Assembly: GCA_037013685.1 (NCBI GenBank)
Contig: CM072885.1
Span: forward strand, 28,681,442 to 28,745,441
Length of the DNA stretch: 64,000 nucleotides
Source of the DNA: Acridotheres tristis
Lineage: Eukaryota; Chordata; Aves; Passeriformes; Sturnidae
Direction of reading: 5' to 3'
The translations under genes and the position numbers were made by a program. Shown piece after piece: positions 33,894 to 43,880 of the stretch (position 1 is the stretch's first letter; each line of letters starts with the position of its first letter). The notes under the pieces were generated by a model. The model was not told the origin of the DNA and did no database searches. It saw only the letters and a list, made by a program, of their open reading frames with translations.

Positions 33894-34229
33894 CTACGGC
33901 TCCAGAATCCCACAGGTTGGCCTCCAGTCTCCCCAGGCACCTTCTGCCAAAAGCTCTAGGTTAAACCTTTGTTCCCAGCTGCAGAGTAAAGCACATTCCT
34001 CGGTTCTGGTCCCATCCTGACTGAGCCAAGGGGCTACTGCATGAGCGATCTCCTGCTTCATCTGGGCGAAGGCTTGCTGCTGTTCAGGGCCCCAGTGGAA
34101 ATTGTTCTTCTTGCAGGTGACCAGGTAAAGAGGGCTCACAATCTGGCTGTACTCAGGAATGTGCATTCTCCAAAAGCCTATGGCACCTAGGAAAGCTTGT
34201 GTTTCCTTCTTGCTGGTTGGTGAGGACAT
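33894..34229 (-). pseudogene. pol: ERV2 reverse transcriptase connection
   Basis: Contains AFLGAIGFWRM, IPEYSQIVSPLYLVT and WGPEQQQAFAQMKQEI, all shared with ERV1 11388-11530. It is separated from the polymerase part by stops and a frame change near 34230-34310, and from RNase H by another around 33760-33894. Confidence 0.88.
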
Positions 34230-34307
34230 TGCAGTGATCTTATTGATGACCTCAGTGGGGATCTGGCACTGTCCATCTTGCCACTTTACTCCCAGGTACT
34301 GGATCTC

Positions 34308-35339
34308 TCAGGCAGGTCCTTTGACTTTGCTCCAGGCGGAATCTGGATGATCTTCTTTCTTAAATACCTCCATTGCCGTTCTCTCCCACACAATGATGTC
34401 GTCAATGTACTGCAGGTGCTCTGGAGCTTCATCCTTTTCCAGTGCAGCCTGGATCAGTCCATGGCAGATGGCGGGACTGTGCTTCCACCCCTGGGGCAGT
34501 CGGTTCCACGTGTATTGCACACCCCTCCAGGTGAAAGCAAACTGAGGCCTGCACTCTGCTGCCAGAGGAGTGCAGAAAAATACATTGGCAATATCAATGG
34601 TGGTGTACCACTTTGCAGCCTTGGACTCCAGCTCATACTGCAGTTCCAACATGTCCAGCACAGCAGCACTCAGTGGTAGAGTCACTTCATTCAATGGACA
34701 ATAGTCCACAGTCAATCTCCATTCTCCATCAGACTTGCACACAGGCCAGATGGGGCTGTTGAAAGGTGAGTGCGCCTTACTGACCACCCCTTGGCTCTCC
34801 AGCTCGTGGATCATCTTGTGGATAGGGATCACGGCATCTTGATTCATCCCGTACTGCTGGCAGTGCACCTCTGAGGTGGAAGTTGGCACTTGTTGCTCTT
34901 CCACCTTCAGGAGTCCTACTGCGGATGGGTTTTCTGACAGTTCAGGCAAAGTGTTCAACTGCTTAATGCCCTCTGCCGCCACAGCAGCTATTCCAAAATC
35001 CCACCTGAGTCCCTTTGGGTCTTTGTAATAGCCATTCCTGAGGAAGTCTATACCTAGAATGCATGGTGCTTCTGGGCCAGTCACAATTGGATGTTTCTGC
35101 CACTCTTCCAGTCAAGCTCACCTCAGCTTTCAACAGAGTCAATTCCTGCAATCCCCACGTAACCCCAGCAATGCAAAGAGGTTCTTCCCCACATGTCCCG
35201 ATGGTATTAATGTACACTGTGAACCAGTATCAACTAATGCTCTGTGTTCCTGTGGCTCTGATGTGCCAGGCCATCGGATCCACACTGTACAAAAGACCTG
35301 GTTTTCCCATGCCTCTCCTTGGCTAGAGGCAGGGCCCCT
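34308..35339 (-). pseudogene. pol: ERV2 protease and reverse transcriptase
   Basis: Reading from the gag UAG, the protease active site Asp-Thr-Gly is intact (Asp codon at 35231-35229). Two compensating indels disturb the middle of the protease, and the frame is regained at about 35084. From there it is open for 258 codons: ILGIDFLRN, SPFNSPIWPVCK, LTVDY, TTIDIANVFF, LPQGWKHSPAICHG and the YIDD box at 34409-34398. A short deletion after EVFKK ends the frame. All motifs match the ERV1 copy, where the protease site is mutated but the rest of that domain is open. Confidence 0.9.
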
Positions 35340-35342
35340 CTA
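35340..35342 (-). promoter_or_regulatory. Conserved gag UAG in ERV2
   Basis: On the minus strand GGC-TAG-AGG-GGC-CCT-GCC-TCT, 37 codons ahead of the protease Asp. The residues before it (DPLE then YAQE) align with the end of ERV1 gag (DPLE, YFQE), so the stop is in the true gag frame. Confidence 0.65.
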
Positions 35343-36196
35343 GCCCTGGTTATCATTTCCTTCCTGGGCATACATAGTACATGTTCCTTCAAGTGGGTCT
35401 GACAGATTATCCTCCCTTCTGTAATACCCAGCACCTTGGTCATGGGAGGCTGAGGCTACCTTCACTTTAGAAGAACTCCCTTGGTTAGTGTTTCACTCCC
35501 TGAGTTGACATATCCATGCTGCTAGGACAGAAGTTAATTTCCCATCCCACCTTCTCATGTCTTCCCATGGTCACGCAGAAAGAACCACAGGTCAGCTGGT
35601 GGGGTGCACCCTCTCTCCCTTGCTGGAGGACATTGCACTCTAACTTTTGGTGCTGCATGGAAACTGCTCCTCCTCACCTCCTCCCTCATCTCCTCTTGGA
35701 GGCTCTTAATTACAGCAAAGACATAGGCCTGCATCAGGTCATTGATCATACTCTCAAAAATTCTGAGCTTGTTGGCAATAGAACCCACTGTCTCTTGGTT
35801 GTTATCAGCATTAATTGTTGTAATTAAGGTGGTATATTGAGGTGGGCCCAGGTTTGCCAGATTCCACATCTGCTCTGTGCACCTGACCTTGTCGGGGTCA
35901 TTGTCATGCTGTCCATCCCTCCTAAGGCATACCTCCAGTACTGCCACGTCTCTCAGCTGTTGGATCCCTTCCTCAAGGGTCTTCCAGCACATTCTATGGT
36001 GGTCCTCCTGCATTCTCTCTCTGTGGACAAACCTCTCTCTCACACTCATCAAAAGCTGCTCCCAGAGGGAAAGGAGGTCTGGCTCTCTTACGAATACCTG
36101 ATCCACACCTGAGTCCTGGGTCAAGGCTCCCAAATTCCTTGCCTCAGTACCATCCAGTTGCACACCTGTACCCATAAGGTCCCAGACATGAAGCAA
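35343..36196 (-). pseudogene. gag: ERV2 gag core
   Basis: The main frame 36196-35555 carries the capsid-like region homologous to ERV1 (LLHVWD, LRDVAVLE, DKVRCTEQMW, ANKLRIFE, LWFFLRDHG). A stop after HGKT and a frame change interrupt it. The C-terminal tail reappears in the frame that ends at the UAG. No zinc knuckle is seen. Confidence 0.8.
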
Positions 36197-36238
36197 CGAA
36201 GTTGTAAAATCCTCACAGCCCTGTCGTACAATGTCTTT

Positions 36239-36670
36239 TCATAGATTATGGAGACTCTCATATGACAGGGACTCGGTGAGGATTTCAACCTCTGGTTCTC
36301 CTGCTGCTTGTGAGGGCCCTCCTTCCTGACCCTTATTATCTAGGTGCCTTGTTTTCATCTTAGATTTTCTAGTTTCCACAGGGGTGATTGCTATGACAGC
36401 TCTTGTGGTACAGTTGGAACCTGGACAGATGTAATGACTGTGGGTTCCGCTGCTGAACCACCAGTCTCCCTCTTTAAGGCAGGAGGAGGGTTTCTCACCA
36501 GCTGGGGAAAGGTACTCTTTCAGTATCTGGCCTATCTCATGTACCTCTTTCACTAGAACCTCCACCCACTCCAGGTGGTTGGTTGCTTTCTGAGGTGGGC
36601 TGTGGGGCACGGTCAGGCTCTGGGGCAGCATCCCTTGTCTCTGGGGCAGGGTCAGTCTCTGCAGCAGCAT
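36239..36670 (-). pseudogene. ERV2 Gag linker region
   Basis: A 143-codon frame linking leader and gag. Its end (EPEVEILTESLSYESLHNL) aligns with ERV1 EPEIITRSLSLGELRDL near 9210-9255, and the basic KSKMK stretch aligns with ERV1 KKKSKSKS. In another frame, the DNA at about 36590-36680 encodes an Ala/Pro/Asp-rich repeat (pattern PETRDAAPEPD), a different low-complexity tract from the ERV1 57-bp repeats. A stop lies at the end of this frame at 36239. Confidence 0.6.
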
Positions 36671-36705
36671 CTCTATTTCCTGGGGTAGGTACCAGAGTGG
36701 TTATC

Positions 36706-37175
36706 CAAGCCAATATTCCCTTATCTCTGACTGCTAAATAGAACAGTCATATCAGAAACATCAGGCACTGTATGATATCATTAGTATTTGGAGGATATTT
36801 GATCCCTTCAAAAACTGGTGGGGTAGACCCAAAAAACTAGGTAAAGGGTTGTGAGAAAATTTTCCCTGTTGTCATTCCCTCACATTAGGTACCATTACTA
36901 AAGTAACCCCAAAAACATACTGTTAGAGTGTGGTAGCTCTGAATCCATGTATCCGCCTTCCAAAAGAAGTTAAATCTCCATGAATTCCTCACCTTATTAA
37001 CCCATAAAGCAAACTGGGTAACAGCCACAGTAGCTTTAGTTATAGGGCCCATGTTTAAATAAGGGCCTGCAAACGGGAGGAATACAGCCATGACCATGTG
37101 CCACCCGAACCAGGGTAAGCTAGACCACATGGTGCCACTCAATGAGGTTTCTATATCCAGCACACAAAAAAACAA
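36706..37175 (-). pseudogene. ERV2 hydrophobic leader frame
   Basis: Starts 45 bp inside the primer-binding site and runs open to 36885 with hydrophobic stretches around HMVMAVFLPFAGPYL, ATVAVTQFALWV and TLTVCFWGYF. After stops it continues with DIIQCLMFLI and LFYLAV, which align in position with the third hydrophobic stretch of ERV1. Sequence identity to ERV1 is low but order and character are the same. Function unknown. Confidence 0.55.
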
Positions 37176-37219
37176 GTTACCCAGGAGCTGTTATTCCTTC
37201 TTTCTCCAAGTGCCCTCAG

Positions 37220-37237
37220 ACCCCACGTTGGGCACCA
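37220..37237 (-). other. ERV2 primer-binding site, tRNA-Lys(1,2) type
   Basis: On the minus strand TGGTGCCCAACGTGGGGT, five bases after the LTR. It keeps the CpG that decayed in ERV1 (AACGTGG) and differs at position 4 and at the last base. Together the two copies point to a tRNA-Lys primer for the family. Confidence 0.8.
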
Positions 37238-37242
37238 AAATC

Positions 37243-37891
37243 TGTCTTGGTTTGAAAGAAGGTGTCTGCCAAGAAAGGCAGAAGCCTCTTTTTAAAATGG
37301 AGAATGTAAACTCCCACCCTCCAAATTACTATAATTTTCAAATTATGGGGGTTCTCAGGCAAAGATATGGGAATAGGAATAATAATTCCTTACTAGGAAA
37401 ATTAAAATAGAAATGCAGTATTACAGAGAACAAACCCTAAAAACCACTGACAGAGTCAGAATACAACCTGACACCCCATCAGTCAGGGTGTTGGTAGCAC
37501 TCCCATTAAATGGAGGCTGCAGTTCTCCTGGTGTTCAGTTGATGCAGTGGTCCTGTAGAAGGTGCAATTTTCCTTTGAAGGTCCAGTGATGATGTGGAAA
37601 GGTCTGTTTTTTCCTCTGGGATCCAGTGGAAGAAGGCTGCTTTGGTATTCCAAATCTCAGTTTTTGTCTAGGTAGGAAAGGCTTGGCTCCTCCCCCTGGC
37701 TGGAACATCTCCCAGTGGGATGATGTAATTTTATCAGTCATTCAGTGGGACTCAACGGCCCATTAACAGACAATATCTTCCTGGAGGAAGGATGGGTTGT
37801 GGAAAAGATAAGGATGACTGCCCCACCTGTTTTCAACAAATGCTGACAGAATACATACTTTTGGTCACATCCTGTATTGCAACCCAAGACA
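37243..37891 (-). repeat. ERV2 5' LTR
   Basis: A 649-bp LTR with intact tips. On the minus strand it starts TGTCTTGGGTTGCAATACAG and ends CCAAGACA. A deletion near 37810 removes a segment present in the 3' LTR. The hairpin block (CTGACACCCCATCAGTCAGG on +) is preserved at about 37448-37487. Confidence 0.9.
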
Positions 37892-40800
37892 ACACCCAAC
37901 TGCTAAATATGGTCTTTACTGTTCTCTTGAATTACCAGTTAGCCTTTTTTTGACATAAAGCTACTTAATATGGATATTGACAATGTTATAATATGAGGAG
38001 TTATATTAAAAATAAATAAAAACAAAAATATATTGTGCCACAAAGAGCCCAGGTGCTGTGTGATCCACTGAGCAGATGCTTTCAAAAGTGACACTATGCA
38101 TTTTTCTGCTGTGCTTTTAGAAGAATTTTTCTGTGATATTTGCATTCTATAGTGCTTTATTGTGCTTAATTATCTTCTATGTCTTCTGCCCTTAGAGGTA
38201 GATGAATGGCAGTTCTTCAGTTCTTGAAATGGAGGATGGCACATGCATTTCAGCTCATTTACTCAAAGCATAGAAGGAGAAAAAAAAGTTGCTGTGAACT
38301 TCAAACACCTGCCAGTGACAAATTACTTCAGATCCCCTTTGGAGCTATTAATAACCATGGCTGCAATTTCAGCTCTTCCCAAGTGAGGGGAAACATTTTA
38401 AATGAACTAGTGCAGTGGGTGGTGAGAAACTTCTTGACACATCTCATGCATTTTTCATCATTATTTTATGCAAGAATTTGCCAAGAAAGAGTGCGACAGC
38501 CAAGACTCCCTTTCAATTCCTTCAAGTCCCCTTGACTACATTTTAATTTCCTAATCTGTTATTCTAGGTTATATATATATATATGTGTGTGTGTATGTAT
38601 ATTCTACAGTTTTTCTGTATGTTTTGAGCACCTGATCGGGAGATAAAAGTTGCAATAACAGTCACAAAGTCGCCTTGGGCTTGCTGGGGTGAGGAGGGGG
38701 AAATTTGCATTTTCCCTCCTGACATGACTCAAAACTGTTGTCAGACAGAAGTCAAGTTTCAGACTGCTGCATGAAAATTGTTTCACAGAACTCAAAGGGT
38801 CCTGGACAATCTTCTTACCTTTATCTCACATTTTGTTCTTTTCAAAGTTCAGTTTGCACTTGAGGCTACAGAGAAAACTGCCAAAGAAGCCAAAGTGATT
38901 GCCGACAAAAGTGAGATTAGGACTGATTCCCTCTGCCAGTCAACAGATATGTTTTAGATGGTCTCTGTAGATTTACAATTGCTAGTTTGTTTATTAAAAA
39001 TTGTAATAATTTTTAGTCTTGTCCATACAGATTGTCAGCAGTCATTAAGTACCTTACTTAAAGAATACTGTCAGCATGTCATATTAATGGGCATAACTTC
39101 TGAAAAGAGAATAATCATTCCCTAGCTTAAAAACTTACCAGCTAGTTATATGAGGCAGCTGCCATCACTGCCGTGCTTCAGAGCTCCTCCTGAGGCAAAA
39201 CTGATGCAAGTGCAATGGCAATTTTATTTAGAATTGGAAAATGTTCAGTTGCAGCTGAGAAAAATTTTAGCTAAATGTTGAGAAAGCATCAAGTTGGTTT
39301 ACTGGAATATTCAGAAAGATCACGGAAAGTAACTTCCACAGGTGGTGTTTTTGTGAGGAGAACTAACTCCTAGAAAAGGGTGGACGAGATTAATCCTGGG
39401 AGTTGTGCTGTGAATGTTTCACTTTCATAGAATTTGTGTGTTCCTTTCAGGAGCAGAATCACTGAGGCTGATACTGATAGAAACAAGCCATCTTGAAACA
39501 TGGTTACACCTTGTAAAGCCTTAATGGAATATCATGTCTGTCAGTGAACATCCATGACCGAAATTATCATCCAAATCAACTGTTGTCCTTAGTGCAAAAT
39601 GAGCTATATTTGCTAGGCATGAGTCAGAAGAGATTTATTATGTCATTTTATATAACTTGCGATATCCAAGATGTGTGCACAAAGGAAACAGATATAATAA
39701 GGATAATCCACCTTAAGACTTCTGGAACAGCAGCTGGTAGACTGAGGTGCTTTATGGAGGAGAAAAGGACAACAACCACCTGTGCTAAAGTCGAAGATCC
39801 CACCCAATGTGTCTTGCTGTTTGACTGTGAAAGTTTCTTGTTCTCTGAGCAATGATTGTGCCATGTCCAGGACTTCTCAGTGCTTAGTGGCTCCCTTACC
39901 AGTCCTACCTATGCTCAGTTGGAATTCAGAAGAGATGCTTCTCCCCAAAAGTCTCAAAACTTCACATTTTAATGTGATCATACTAATTTTTAGTGGTCTA
40001 CAATTGAATTCAATTGTGAGTGCAAGTAAATTTTCTCACTTAGCCTGCAAAAACTTCTGTCTACTTTTTTCAACTGCTAGATAAGACTGAGGAAGATAAG
40101 CAGTAAGTTTAGCTTTGCAGGTCCTAGCTTAGAAATTCTGGATCCTTCCCTTGCAACAAAACAAAGTCACCATACTTGAGATCCTTCAGTCAATGAACCC
40201 CAGCTACTCACCTTCAGCTGCTGAGTGTCTATACCCTGTATCTTTTCTGCACACTTAGAAAACAGGCTCACAGTTTGAGATAATTTATGTTTGTATCATT
40301 GACACGTTCTTTAAGTAAAAAAGTAAAGAATCTGAGACACGGTTAAGGGACATAATCTGCTTCAAATTTCTTGGTGGAGTTGAACCTTTTTAGAGGATGG
40401 AAAAGGGATGGGAACAAAAAAAGCATTAAGCAGCAAATTTAAAAAAAAATTCTGGAGCTGCTCAAGGGAAACCCATAGGCTGTGTCCCTGCAGAAGAAAC
40501 AATCATTTTTCTTCAGAAATGCATGATGGAAAGTACTGAGGGTTTGGGTTGTGGTAGATCTTAAAGCTGTCTTAGACACTAACCTTCACATTCAGATTCA
40601 GTCAAAAGTTTGTCTCACAGTAACAGCACAATTACCTAAGTTTTTGTGCACTAGAAAGAAGTCTTTTTTTTTACTTAGTTTCATTTTTTTATTTATGTCC
40701 TCTGCCTTCTTTGCAGTTGAATATTCTGCCACACACATTTTCATTTTGTGTTTTAATCTGAACAGGAACATTATTGAATTATGAGTGACACAGAAATTAT

Positions 40801-43429
40801 CAACCAGCATTTACCTTATTGAGCATATAATGTTACAGAGCTTAATCTAAGGAGTTTAAGGAGTTTCAAGAGTATAAAGGGGATCTACAGTTTAGTAATC
40901 AAGTAGAATCATTCATTTTCATTGCACAAGTAATTAATTTGAAACTGGAGTTTACATTTGTGTATCATTGAAATAAAGCAGAAATAGCAAGGTGGGAGAT
41001 GTCTCTGTTGAATCAAAAGTTTCAGACCCAAATCACAAAAAAATAGTAGGGAACAGTGGGGGAATATTGCCTTGGAGATCTGATTGCAAGAATCAAGACA
41101 TCCCTGAAAAATACAAAGGTGAGAGCCAGTAGGAAGTGATGTAGAAATTTCTGTGATTCTGGAGTTACATACTGAGTTTCAAGACCAGAAGTGAAAGATC
41201 TAAGAACACTAGAAGTTTTAATAGAAATTATATTACAATAAAAATATCCACTGAACTGTATTTAAGAGTATACCAGTCTGCTTCACACATTGGTGGAGGT
41301 ACCTCTTTTGAGTATGGTAGAGTAAATCCCAGAGCTGGGGAAAAAAGGCAATAGAGGAACAAAGACATTGAAGAGCAGATATGGTGGTATCTTTATATCT
41401 GCTGAAGACAGATATTCTCTTCTAAAGGCTGATTAAATCCACCCATCTTAAATGATTGTATGAGGGATTTAGCATCACTGTAGACCACAGATCCAGGATC
41501 CCTGATCCTGAAGCGATTAAAAAAATACATCATTTTTAGATGGCAAAGTGTCAAGTGGTAAAAAAACCCCAAACCCCAAAAAAGGAGCCATGCCCTACAT
41601 CCTCTGCATATGTAGTCAGTTACTTTTTTGAAGATGGGTAGTTGTAGTTTTTCATTTGGATAAGATCATGCATTGCTTGGTAGGTTAAATGCAGCCAGAC
41701 TCCTCATGCATGGCTGGAGAGTATGTACTAGCTGCAGGAAAGTAAGATGAAAGAACCAGGATGAAAGACTACACATAGAGAAAAAGGAAATTAATTAAAA
41801 AATATAAACTAATTTTAAAAGATTCCTGAGTTACTTTTAAAGTGTGATATATTTTTTCCCATGAGACAACTATAACATAATACCTAGTGTTTCCTTATGC
41901 ATTTATTTCCATTTATTCTTTGATTGTAAAGATTCACCTGTCAGCAGGTGCTCACTCAAAAGTGCAAAGTAGGATTTTGTAGTGACTGATATATTGATGT
42001 ACATGAAGTAGGAAAAAATAATGAAAAATAATACCAAAATCTAGTTTAGAATATAAAAAATTCTGCATCAGTTGTGCAACTTAATTTAGTGAATTTTAGT
42101 GTCTGAATTTCCAGATGGAATGATGAATATTGAGACACAGTAATATTGTTCCTTTCAGTCAAGTATCTGAAAGGCAGAAATACATGAAAGTAACATTTAA
42201 TCTTTGAACAACAGTGCACTGTGACAGATATTTTTTACCATACCTTTACTGCTGAGTCATAGATATAGGTCTATTTCCAAAATGCTTGCAAGAAAGAAAG
42301 AACAAAAAATGGAGATGCTGGAAGTTCTGTGAGATTCAGCCTTCTGCATGTTGTGTGTGTGACCTCTTATCTCTTGCAACTCTGAGACAATAACAAAATA
42401 TACTATGTTTGTTCAAGCCATAGAACACTAAGATGTGAAATAAGTCTTCAAAATGCAAAAGATTGTTTCAAAAAGAAAATTAATAATCAGAAGTCATTAT
42501 GGGTTAGATTTGTGTTGGATATCAGGAAAAGAACAGCTTATGCTATGGCAATGATTAAAAACTGGAATAGGGGCAGCTGTCCCACCAGTGTCCCCTCCCA
42601 GCATCTGTGCTCCTTGGGAGCTGGCCCCAAATGACCAAAGGGATACTACAAACCATATAGCAACATGCTAAAAAATAGATTTGTGTGGAGTTGGTCGGTG
42701 GTAGTGGAGGGGTGTGGAATGGGCATTTCAGTGCTTTGTGACTGACTGTTTAAACTCAACCTACAAGTTTACCTTTTTACTGATTCTTTTCCCCAGCCAA
42801 ATGAGTGAGCAGCTGCATGCCAAGTTAAACTATGACACAAGAAGATCAAGAAAACGTCATTTACAGATGGATTTGCTCTCCACCTTGCCAGAGTTTTACC
42901 CCATAGATGTCCAGCTCATCTTGAATGTTGTCTTCATCCTCTTTCATCTAGTGTATAAAATCTAAGATGTAAAGCTCTACTAATATATTTTTAATTCTCA
43001 GAGAAAAATGAGAGAAAGTGGATTTTATATGAAGTTGGCTTGGAAATAATTATGAAAACTTTTCCAAAATAGCATGTATAACAGAATTCATTATAATTTA
43101 ACTAAAATTAAAGTGTATTTATTAACATTACCGAGTTTTTAAAATTATGGCTGTCTATAACAACTGTTTCCTTATGTCTGTCAAGAATTTAATACAGCAA
43201 CTGAAAGCAAAAGTTAGTAAATACGCCTTCTTATCTGAGACACAATGTCATTTATTTTAATTACCAGAGTTGTCTCTATCACTTGCCAGTGAGTCTGTAA
43301 CTTTATTATGCTTGTTCTTCAGTAAGGTCCTGTAAGCACTCACAGCATGGTTATACATGGGTATCTTCTCAGGATCCAGCTCCATTAAGACAGTATTATG
43401 AGTTAGTCCTGAAAGTGTTCCTCACACCA
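37892..43429. other. Unassigned AT-rich DNA
   Basis: No genes recognised. It includes an AT/GT dinucleotide run at 38571-38602. Stretch 38206-38530 is even in composition and lacks repeat features. 42797-42965 has an acceptor-like pyrimidine tract and AG followed by a short open frame, noted as a weak exon candidate. Confidence 0.5.
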
Positions 43430-43880
43430 ATATTGTAGTAATTACGTTGAGATGGAGACGACCAGGACCATCACCAGTTGACCATCATCACTGAACTTTT
43501 CATGCCTTGTCTCAGTAGATTTCTCAGGCAGCTCCTCACAGTACTGACTCCTTCTCTCTGCAAGTTTCCTTCTTGTTTCTGCATGACTGGCTAGCCCCAA
43601 CCGGTCACTTACCTGGCTACCTAACGCTGACTGTCCCTCACACAGCATCTTCTTACCGTGTCTGTCCCTTGCATGACCACATGTCCCTTCTTCCTCCTCA
43701 CAGCCAGCAGATTCCAAATCACCAATGACCAGCTAACCCATTCTTTTATAACACCCATCCTCATTGGACAGGTAAGGCTGTTTCAACTCCTCTGTAATCA
43801 GTAGAGCTGTAATTAATTGAGAAAAATTGCCTTCTGCAATATCCTTGCAAACCATCCTCCCACACAATGTAACTGGGAAT
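43430..43880 (-). mobile_element. LTR-like segment
   Basis: On the minus strand a TATAAAAG box (+ CTTTTATAACACCC near 43744) lies within a GC-richer, unique-edged block, with CATTGGACAGG alongside. It resembles U3 of an avian LTR from memory. No CA/TG edges or target duplication could be fixed. Confidence 0.4.

Larger units (their letters stand above)
31441..37891 (-). mobile_element. ERV2: endogenous retrovirus related to ERV1, no env
   Basis: A second provirus in the opposite orientation, 6.45 kb. It has LTRs at both ends with inverted-repeat tips (TGTCTTGG and CCAAGACA), a primer-binding site, leader, gag, pro-pol and polypurine tract. Flanks are ATACC (31436-31440) and ACACC (37892-37896), a 5-bp target duplication with one transition, as expected for ERV-L. 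Coding homology to ERV1 runs through all domains. The two LTRs differ from each other more than those of ERV1 do (near 10% plus indels), so ERV2 appears to be the older insertion. Confidence 0.93.

Noticed and set aside
34278..34679. 133-codon plus-strand frame in ERV2
   Set aside because: Antisense to the ERV2 reverse transcriptase.
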